Assembly: GCF_001562015.1 (NCBI RefSeq)
Contig: NZ_LASA01000159.1
Location: 1-53,168, forward strand
Reading direction: 5' to 3'
From: Endozoicomonas arenosclerae
GTDB lineage: Bacteria; Pseudomonadota; Gammaproteobacteria; Pseudomonadales; Endozoicomonadaceae
DNA length: 53,168 nucleotides
The position numbers and the translations under genes are program-made. Every line of letters begins with the position of its first letter. The first letter of the stretch is position 1. The notes under the pieces are model-generated. The model ran no database searches, had not been told where the DNA came from, and saw nothing but the letters and a program-made list of their open reading frames with translations. Below, piece after piece: positions 46,518-53,168 of this stretch.

Positions 46518-47804
46518 ATGGAAAGCTATATCCCGATATTTATCCTGTTTGTTCTGTTTTTTCTGAACATTCCCATTGCCTTCTCGCTGATTGCAGCGGC
46601 AATGTCGTATTTCCTTTTTTTGAACAATTCCATCCCGGTCACCCTGGTGATGCAGAAGTTCACCTCTTCCGTGGAGTCGTTCCCACTGCTTGCCATCCCT
46701 TTCTTTATCATGGTGGGATCGGTCATGAACTACTCCGGCATCAGTCGAAGTCTGTTGTCGTTTGCTGACTCACTGATTGGCCACAAGACCGGTGGCCTGG
46801 CTCAGGTCAATGTGGCCCTGAGTACTTTTATGGGTGGTATTTCCGGTTCTGCCAACGCCGATGCGGCTATGCAGTCCAAAATACTGGTTCCGGAAATGAC
46901 CCAGCGCGGCTATGGCAAAGCATTTTCTGCTGCAGTGACCGCCGCTTCTTCAATAATCAGCCCGATCATTCCGCCCGGCATTAACCTGATTATTTTCTCC
47001 CTGCTGGCCAGTGTCTCCGTGCACAAAATGTTCATTGCCGGTTACATACCTGCACTGATGATGGCTGTTGCACTGATGGTCGTTATTGCGATTATCTCCA
47101 AACGTCGTGGCTATAAGCCTTCTCGTGAAAAACCTGCCTCTGCCGGTGAACGCTTCCAGCACTTTCTGAAAGCCACCCCGGCTCTTCTGATTCCCTTTGG
47201 CATCATCCTGGGTATGCGTTTTGGCCTGTTCACTCCGACCGAAGCCGGCGCTATTGCGGTTCTGTTGTGCACCGTGGTGGGTCTGTTTATCTACAAAGAA
47301 CTGAAGATTTCTCACTTCCCGGCCATTCTGAAAGAAACCATTCAGGGAACCGGCAGTGTCATCTTTATCATCATCGGTGCCATGGTCTTTGGCTATTACA
47401 TGACCTTGGAGCAGATCCCGCAAAACATTGCTTCAGCACTGATTGAGCTGACAGATAACAAACTGGTTCTGTTGCTGCTGATTAACGTTCTGCTGCTGGT
47501 GATCGGCATGTTCATCGAAGGCGGCGCAGCCATGATCATCCTGACACCCCTGCTGTTGCCCGCGGTACTCAATGCAGGTATTGATCCGGTTCACTTTGGT
47601 ATCGTGGTGATCGTGAATATCATGATCGGTGGTGTCACACCGCCCTTTGGCTCAATGATGTTTACTGTCTGCTCGATCCTGAAAGTACGGCTGACTGACT
47701 TTATGAAGGAAGTTTATCCACTGTTGCTGGCACTGCTGGCGGTACTGATGATTCTGACTTTCTTTGAAGATGTAGCACTCTTCCTGCCAAACCTGTTGAC
47801 CTGA
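46518..47804 (+). CDS. dctM: TRAP transporter large permease (DctM)
   Basis: 428 residues, about 12 hydrophobic segments, full length. Typical DctM sequences are FPLLAIPFFIMVGSVMNYSGISRSL, GGISGSANADAAM, SSIISPIIPPGINLI and PTEAGAIAVL. A 118-base gap separates it from dctQ, unusual since dctQ and dctM are often adjacent or overlapping; the gap holds only a small hairpin (TGAGC/GCTCA). A larger hairpin (CATGAGTGA/TCACTCATG, 47814-47842) follows the stop. Confidence 0.94.
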   Translation: MESYIPIFILFVLFFLNIPIAFSLIAAAMSYFLFLNNSIPVTLVMQKFTSSVESFPLLAIPFFIMVGSVMNYSGISRSLLSFADSLIGHKTGGLAQVNVALSTFMGGISGSANADAAMQSKILVPEMTQRGYGKAFSAAVTAASSIISPIIPPGINLIIFSLLASVSVHKMFIAGYIPALMMAVALMVVIAIISKRRGYKPSREKPASAGERFQHFLKATPALLIPFGIILGMRFGLFTPTEAGAIAVLLCTVVGLFIYKELKISHFPAILKETIQGTGSVIFIIIGAMVFGYYMTLEQIPQNIASALIELTDNKLVLLLLINVLLLVIGMFIEGGAAMIILTPLLLPAVLNAGIDPVHFGIVVIVNIMIGGVTPPFGSMMFTVCSILKVRLTDFMKEVYPLLLALLAVLMILTFFEDVALFLPNLLT

Positions 47805-47870
47805 CTTTTTCAACATGAGTGAGGCGCTGTGCTTCACTCATGAAAAGAATACATTTTATTGCAAGAAGCT

Positions 47871-48647
47871 ATGACAGAACTGAATCAAGATTGGAAAAAT
47901 GTTGAGTGGGTATTGACCGATGTGGACGATACCCTGACCTGTGAAGGCCATCTGCCACCGGAAACCCTGGTTGCCCTGAAAAAGCTGCGGGATGCTGGCA
48001 TTAAAGTGGTTGCGGTCACTGGCGCCTGCGCTGGCTGGTGCGATCACATTGCACAGCTGTGGCCAGTGGATGCGGTGTTAGGAGAGAATGGCGCGTTTAT
48101 TCTGGAGAAGAAAGAAGGTTTCCTGACTATCCAGGCGGACCGTGATCTGGACGTCATTCGTCAGAAGCAGGGTGAGTTGAAGACACAGGTTCTGGAAATA
48201 CTGAAAGACTATCCAGACCTCAATTTGACGCTGGATCAATCCTACCGCCTTTGTGAAGTAGCGATTGATATCGGCCAGAATCGTCCAAAAGTAGACCATG
48301 AGATTATTGAAGAGATTGTGGCACGTATCCACAAACTGGGCGCTCACGCCACAGCCAGCTCAATTCACATTAATGCCTGGTATGGTGAGCACTCCAAACG
48401 AGTGACCTCCCTGGGTTATCTGGAAGCCAATGGGTTGAGCCAGAATGATATTCTGACCAAAACCTGCTATGCCGGTGACTCCATGAACGACCAGCAAATG
48501 TTTGAGCACTTGCCTTTATCTGTAGGCGTAGCGAACATCAAAAAATACTGGGACAAGCTTTCTCATAAACCTTCTGTCGTTATGAGTAAACCTGGTGGGT
48601 ATGGTTTTGCGGAATTTACAGAAGCACTTCTGTCTTTGAAGGCTTGA
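47871..48647 (+). CDS. HAD-superfamily phosphatase, subfamily IIB
   Basis: 258 residues from ATG at 47871 (a TTG at 47859 is in frame). The HAD motifs are present: WVLTDVDDTLT (motif I, nucleophile and acid Asp), VVAVTGACAGW (motif II Thr), Lys in HSKRVTSLGYL (motif III) and CYAGDSMNDQQMFE (motif IV). A type IIB cap lies between them. Relatives include sugar-phosphate and mannosyl-3-phosphoglycerate phosphatases; the substrate is unknown. It directly follows the TRAP genes and could act on the imported compound, but the hairpin between makes this uncertain. Its stop codon lies inside an octanucleotide repeat. Confidence 0.85.
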   Translation: MTELNQDWKNVEWVLTDVDDTLTCEGHLPPETLVALKKLRDAGIKVVAVTGACAGWCDHIAQLWPVDAVLGENGAFILEKKEGFLTIQADRDLDVIRQKQGELKTQVLEILKDYPDLNLTLDQSYRLCEVAIDIGQNRPKVDHEIIEEIVARIHKLGAHATASSIHINAWYGEHSKRVTSLGYLEANGLSQNDILTKTCYAGDSMNDQQMFEHLPLSVGVANIKKYWDKLSHKPSVVMSKPGGYGFAEFTEALLSLKA

Positions 48648-48677
48648 AGGCTTGAAGGCTTGAAGGCTTGAAGGCTT
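48638..48677. repeat. Five perfect copies of the 8 bp repeat GAAGGCTT
   Basis: Five head-to-tail copies, followed by GAA, begin in the last codons of the HAD phosphatase gene; its TGA stop (48645-48647) spans the first repeat junction. The unit differs at two positions from GAAAGCTG at 32973-33052, and both arrays start at a stop codon. Confidence 0.95.
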
Positions 48678-48737
48678 GAACAGCAGGTTATTGTTCTTAG
48701 CCTGCTGTTCAAACTCGATTTTAAAAACTTTCCTTAC

Positions 48738-50600
48738 TCAGCTTCCAACAGTGAAGAAGAATAACAGTACTGATCCAGTGACTATAATCTCACTCATGAG
48801 TGTAGAGAGTGCTGAAGAAGGTTGCAGACCATGCGTCAGAGGTGAGTTGGTGGGCTGAGCTTGCATTGGAGTAGCCGTTGCTATATCAGTAGTGGTGGGA
48901 TAAGCCAGTGTACCGGCCATAAATACGTTATCTGGCAGCTCTGACCCCAAACGGGTATTTCTCTTGATGACTTTGGACAGAGTACTCTCTCTGACCATCT
49001 GCATTTCGTCCTCTGTGAGAGGGTTAGGATTACCTGGATTCTGATACCAGAACCGGTCTCCGTCTCTTAAAGCCCTGAACTGTTCCTTTAGAATTCTGGC
49101 ATTGGTAGGCCCTACCATCCCATTTTCAACATGATCTTCTGCCAGAGCTCCCACCCAAAGATCAATCTGATCAACATTAGAATAAATTGACCGGAGACGT
49201 TCCACTGTCACTGCATCTGAACTGATCTGGTCAAAGTGGCTCACTTTTTCCTGATCCTCAGAGTTATCACGTACCTGAAGATACGTGGGTATCCCATGAT
49301 CCCTGCCCCGCTGAATGTTTAAAGCTACAAGATCTCCGGTTGGTCCGAATAAAGTATTTCTAACTTCATTCACCACCCGGGCATCCACCTTCTGATGAGT
49401 TTGATAGGCCAAACCTAACAGGTAAGGTTCCAGCCCCTCATCACTGACGCAGGTATGACAGAAGAAGGCATTCTTCAATGCCAGTCTCTCGGACCTGAAA
49501 CGGCCTTCTTCATAGTAGACCTTCAATAGATTAGGGCTTAACGCGCTGTGGCCAAAACGATAACTGGCCGTAGCAAAGCTGTTTCCGATCGTACCATTCA
49601 AAGACGAGTCATAGGCCCGGTATTCGCCCAGATTCTCGCTACCCAACAAGAGTGGCAGAAACTCATCGTAGGTTATTTTCTGTATGATGGAGATGACCCG
49701 ATTTCGGGCGCATTGATAAAGCTCTTCATCCCTCTCCATTGTTCCCGCTTCTGCAAAAGAGATACAGCTTTCCACTTGATGATTATGCTCACGCATAAAC
49801 AATGTATGCATTACAGTGAGACCTACCTGTTCATTGGCACGGACATCACCTGCAAGAAAGAAGTCTTCTGCAGGCAGGTAGTTGGGTTTTTCATTCTCAA
49901 GATTCAATGTATTTTTCGGTAACAGATTGCCTGTTGAGAATTTCAAGCGGCCTGTACCGTCTTTCATCCTGAGCGCTGATGCCCGTTCACGATCAGAGCC
50001 GTAAACATTGGAACCATCAATCCAGCTGCTGATAATATTAACCTGCTGCCTCGGATTCTCACTGCTGCCACCACCAATGTACCTGGATCGGGAGAACCTG
50101 AGCTTGAATTCCCCTGTTTGCTCAGGATCAAAGGTTGTATCCGTTGCCAGAATATCCGCTGGGTCTCGGGGATCTGCTGCCGGTGTTAAATCGAGATCAT
50201 GATCCAGAAACTGCCCCCATTGCCAGAAGAAATCAGAAGCTCCCAGTTCATTTTTAATATCTAGAGGAACGCTGTTTTCTTCTTGCTTGAAGACACTGTT
50301 ACTGATGTCTCTTGGATTAGGTCGCTCAGCCCCAGCAAGCGATGCACCACCATCTTCAGAGTATGCTGCATCGAACAATCTAAGTAAGGGCTGTCCAGCC
50401 TGACCCCAGGAAGGATGTTCAACATTATTATCACGACCGTCATAACTGCGGATAAGTAGACCTCCACTTCCCTAGTCTGATTCAGTAACTGTTTCAGTTG
50501 ATCGGGTTGGAGTACTATCTGCTAATAGAATGGAAGAAAAAAAGAGTGTAAATAAATACGTCGACTGTCTGGCTTTTCTAATGATTGATAATTTATTCAT
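48738..50600 (-). pseudogene. Animal-type haem peroxidase interrupted by one in-frame amber codon
   Basis: The frame begins with ATG at 50600 and a signal peptide (MNKLSIIRKARQ, hydrophobic LFTLFFSSILLA). It meets TAG at 50472-50474 (codon 43) and then continues open to 48738. The first residues after the stop (LLIRSYDGRDNNVEHPSWGQ) are the usual start of the animal haem peroxidase domain, so the true frame is 621 codons. No start codon restores it before Met75 (50378), which would drop the signal and domain start. Active-site features remain: WGQFLDHDLDLTP (distal His), VRANEQVGLTVMHTLFMREHN, TASYRFGHS (proximal His) and NIQRGRDHGIPTY. The C-terminal tail is hydrophobic (IIVTGSVLLFFFTVG). 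A single base change would repair it: recent inactivation, polymorphism, read-through or sequencing error. Confidence 0.8.
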
Positions 50601-50864
50601 TTCTAACTACTCGTTCGAAAAACATCAGGCAGTTAGAAAAGTAGACAGCCTATGGGGTTTATCAAGACGCTTAAAAAATATTGAACACTAAATCAAGAAC
50701 CCGAAAAAATCTAATGACTATATATTTCATTTATTGAATAAAATCACCTGCTGTACCGGTTCAGCTAAATAAAAGTGAATAACTTACATCTTTAAAAAAA
50801 CGCCGTTATTACCAATAAATACTTAAATTAAAAATCAAAAAAATTTATTTATAAAATCGGAAGC

Positions 50865-51563
50865 TCATAATTTTGCCAGAACTTGAATTGAGCTGTGTTG
50901 TGTAAAGCCCATTGACTCACAGAGTTTGATAGAACTCTTATTCTCTCTGTTCGTTCGATAACGAACAACTCTGTTTCTTTTCTCTGCCTCATCAATCAAA
51001 CGGTAAAGCAATGACTTGCCAACCCCTAACCCTCTATGCCTTGGGTTCACTACTATGGACAGAGACTCAAAAGGTTCAACACCACAGTAAGATGCAAGCA
51101 TGCCAGCCACTTCATTATCCTTTACAACGGCATAGAAGTAATCAGAGTCAATATCAAAATCCGATTTAATCAGATCTTCCTCAGCACAAGCATCAATAAA
51201 GGATTCTATGTAACTACGATCTTTTTCAAGAGACAGTTCAACCACTTCCAATAAAGATTCACAGTCATTTTTATTTTCAAAAAGATAATAGTCGACATCG
51301 TCAATGTAAACTTCATATTGACTGCCATTCTCTTCATTAGCAAAGCCACTCAGTGTTCGTGGTTTTTCTGAACTGATTGTCTCAGCCATCTCAGGACTGC
51401 AACTGACCAGAGTCAAATGATCTGAGTGATACATAAAAGCCAGATCTTCCTCCCCCCCTCTTTTCCAGTAGTCACATCCAGTGATGATATAGTCACTCTT
51501 TTTATCAGAAACAGATAATCGATTGAGCCAGGATTGATCAATTATTTTATGATCCAGTTTCAT
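50865..51563 (-). CDS. GNAT-family N-acetyltransferase
   Basis: 232 residues. The C-terminal 90 residues carry the GNAT fold: FYAVVKDNEVAGMLASYCG, ESLSIVVNPRHRGLGVGKSLLYRLIDEA (acetyl-CoA loop RHRGLGVGK) and NKSSIKLCESMGFTQ. The N-terminal 130 residues are a degenerate or second GNAT-like half with no clear motif. The gene and its flanks are markedly AT-rich compared with neighbours, suggesting recent transfer. Substrate unknown. Confidence 0.8.
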   Translation of the reverse strand: MKLDHKIIDQSWLNRLSVSDKKSDYIITGCDYWKRGGEEDLAFMYHSDHLTLVSCSPEMAETISSEKPRTLSGFANEENGSQYEVYIDDVDYYLFENKNDCESLLEVVELSLEKDRSYIESFIDACAEEDLIKSDFDIDSDYFYAVVKDNEVAGMLASYCGVEPFESLSIVVNPRHRGLGVGKSLLYRLIDEAEKRNRVVRYRTNRENKSSIKLCESMGFTQHSSIQVLAKL

Positions 51564-51720
51564 AGTGTTTCTCTCATTCTTTTTTTATTTAAGTGGATAA
51601 GCTAACCACCGAGCACAACCTGAAATAATTCAGTTTGTAAGACTTAGCTTATAATTTCTTCAAGAAAAAACAGATAGTAATATTGCACAGAACATGCAGG
51701 AAAGTTTTCGACGTTATGGT

Positions 51721-52869
51721 TTAAAGAGTTAAAACACCTGCGGCCAAGGCTCGGTACTTGAGTCGCTCACGATCTTTCTTATCGGCATCAAGGAGTTTAT
51801 GAGCTGCTGTTTTCATAACGCCAAGCAGCTGGGTTGCCACAAAATCTTGATCTGACCCCTTGAAGCTTCTGTAAAGTTGCATCAGTGTTACGAGGTCATA
51901 CTCCATCTCACCACTGATAGCTTTATTACTTTTATCAAGTAAATTAAATTCTCGAACTTTAGTCAGACTAACCGCTTTCAGGGCCTCCTCACCTAAACCG
52001 GTCTTCTCGACAAAACCGTCCACAAGAATCTTGGTCTCTGCAGGCAAAGAGTCAAAAAACTCCAGCTTTTCTTCAGGTGTTAATAAGTCACCCATAAACA
52101 GTTTATTTCCGATAATGTCAGGGGAACAGCCTAATAAATAAGCCAGACTTGGGAAAAAGGCTTTCTTGTCATTGCTGGGCATATCAGGCTGCATAGCCTT
52201 TAGAACATATTCCAGCTGGCCTTCCACAGGGAGCATCCCCTGAGTTTGCTGAAGTAATGTTGAGTGTAAAGACGGATCATAACCGCACTCCAATTCCAGC
52301 AACCTGGCAGCGGATACCACACCCCGCTGAATAAGCAGCATCAAACTCTCCTCTGAGAGCTTCACCCCTTCAGGAATAGGCCACTCACAAGCCCATTTTG
52401 GCAGCATTTCCAGCACAGCGTGTTTATCCTCCGGCTTCATCCTGATATTTCCGAATACAGCAGGTCCCACCGAGTGAGGATAAAGTTCAACAAGCTCAGT
52501 CAAAGTCTTATGACACAGTTTTGTGAGTTCATTACTCTTGCTCAAGGACAATACACCGATCAAAAAAGTAGCTGCGAGCACTGGCTCTCTCCGGCTCCTT
52601 AAAGTCCTTGAAAGTTCTTCCACCCGCTTGCAGCTGTATTGATATTCATAATCGGGCAGTTTCTGAACTTCTGAAAGAGGCCCGTACTTCACAAGGAATT
52701 TGAGACGTCCAGGGGATGATCCATGTGCCAGCTTCAGATACTTACCCAGATTGGCAAGAAACCGATCAGGCGACTCAAGTCGTTTTTCTGGTAGCAGGCT
52801 GAATAGATACTCCGCCTGTTCAGGTGACACATCCTGTGCCATATCATCCAGATAAAAACTGTAGAGCAT
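51721..52869 (-). CDS. Helical protein of unknown function, probably 5'-truncated
   Basis: 382 residues from the first ATG (52869), helix-rich with no recognised domain. The reading frame stays open for a further 50 codons upstream to 53019 and looks coding there (LKLLELRLWVQVRQAARLLY, then PENASPEIKNKILEA), but it contains no ATG, GTG or TTG before the TAA at 53020-53022. This suggests that the original 5' end was lost at a junction near 53.0 kb. Function cannot be assigned. Confidence 0.5.
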   Translation of the reverse strand: MLYSFYLDDMAQDVSPEQAEYLFSLLPEKRLESPDRFLANLGKYLKLAHGSSPGRLKFLVKYGPLSEVQKLPDYEYQYSCKRVEELSRTLRSRREPVLAATFLIGVLSLSKSNELTKLCHKTLTELVELYPHSVGPAVFGNIRMKPEDKHAVLEMLPKWACEWPIPEGVKLSEESLMLLIQRGVVSAARLLELECGYDPSLHSTLLQQTQGMLPVEGQLEYVLKAMQPDMPSNDKKAFFPSLAYLLGCSPDIIGNKLFMGDLLTPEEKLEFFDSLPAETKILVDGFVEKTGLGEEALKAVSLTKVREFNLLDKSNKAISGEMEYDLVTLMQLYRSFKGSDQDFVATQLLGVMKTAAHKLLDADKKDRERLKYRALAAGVLTL

Positions 52870-53027
52870 GGCTTCCAGTATTTTGTTTTTTATCTCTGGC
52901 GAAGCATTCTCTGGATAAAGAAGCCTAGCAGCCTGTCGGACTTGAACCCATAAACGCAGTTCAAGTAATTTCAGACTCTGACTATTCCGGAGAGAACTTA
53001 TAAAACCCTCTCCGGCGCATTACATTT

Positions 53028-53168
53028 TCAACTTGTCCTTATGATTTTTCTCACTCTTGGCCTCAGATCAGCCCAATAGTGCCACAGATAAGTCGCCAAC
53101 AAGACCAGTTCCAACCACTGCTCTTCATTCACTTGTTTCAGGCTGAACATCCGCCTCAAGTTATACGC
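53028..53168 (-). CDS. C-terminal fragment of an unknown ORF at the window edge
   Basis: A frame open from the window edge ends at TGA 53028-53030. It encodes about 46 residues including LELVLLATYLWHYWADL and a basic end (RPRVRKIIRTS). It may be part of a mobile element next to the truncated gene. An ATG at 53150 could give a 40-residue protein. No family recognised. Confidence 0.25.
   Translation of the reverse strand, partial: AYNLRRMFSLKQVNEEQWLELVLLATYLWHYWADLRPRVRKIIRTS

Noticed and set aside
50261-50467. 68-codon frame upstream of the peroxidase that could seem to be its signal peptide
   Set aside because: It is in another frame. The true N-terminus (ATG 50600) is in the peroxidase frame and separated only by an amber codon.

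Overview
The window looks like a chromosomal segment of a host-associated marine gammaproteobacterium, most likely an Endozoicomonas-type symbiont. I infer this from three things. First, the housekeeping genes are gammaproteobacterial (thrS-infC-rpmI-rplT, pheS-pheT-ihfA-merR, pqiABC, recQ, mgsA, thiSGH). Second, there is a tripartite DctPQM TRAP transporter. Third, a series of large eukaryote-directed or eukaryote-like proteins sits between the housekeeping genes. No rRNA, tRNA, CRISPR array or complete insertion sequence was seen; a transposase fragment lies at the left edge.

Layout. 0-2.4 kb: transposase 5' fragment, SprT-like metalloprotein, secreted pseudokinase, and a long palindromic repeat. 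2.5-7 kb: methyltransferase and a 1099-residue protein with two OspF/SpvC-like phosphothreonine lyase domains. 7-12.9 kb: mgsA, recQ, a UPF0149 protein, a membrane dipeptidase, and a PstS-OmpA fusion with a Pho box. 13-15.4 kb: large protein tyrosine phosphatase (PTP). 15.4-19.7 kb: merR, ihfA, pheT, pheS. 19.8-26.2 kb: pqiABC, glutathione transferase, thiSGH. 26.2-33 kb: a second PTP with a phosphoribosyltransferase-like region, an Smr protein, and a four-gene run of membrane and secreted proteins ending in a 10 x 8 bp repeat. 33.2-36.8 kb: rplT, rpmI, infC (ATC start) and thrS, whose leader carries three tRNA-Thr anticodon-arm look-alikes. 36.9-39.8 kb: ankyrin plus ubiquitin-specific-protease protein. 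40-44.6 kb: secreted repeat protein, glycerophosphodiesterase, and an Arg-Asp-repeat secreted protein. 44.8-48.7 kb: TRAP transporter and HAD phosphatase, ending in a 5 x 8 bp repeat. 48.7-53.2 kb: animal-type haem peroxidase broken by one amber codon, a GNAT acetyltransferase, and a 5'-truncated gene at the right edge.

The main result is a set of candidate host-signalling modifiers: a pseudokinase, two Cys-based PTPs with intact active-site motifs, a tandem phosphothreonine lyase and a ubiquitin-specific protease. Together they would act on phospho-Tyr, phospho-Thr (MAP kinase-like) and ubiquitin signalling. The lyase protein and the deubiquitinase, 30 kb apart, share a collinear N-terminal module of about 250 residues that is joined to unrelated C-terminal catalytic domains. 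This suggests a reusable targeting or delivery domain. No secretion apparatus is encoded here, so delivery into host cells is inference.

The conserved order thrS-infC-rpmI-rplT-pheS-pheT-ihfA-merR is kept in orientation but interrupted by about 13.6 kb between rplT and pheS, and the second PTP lies in that interruption.
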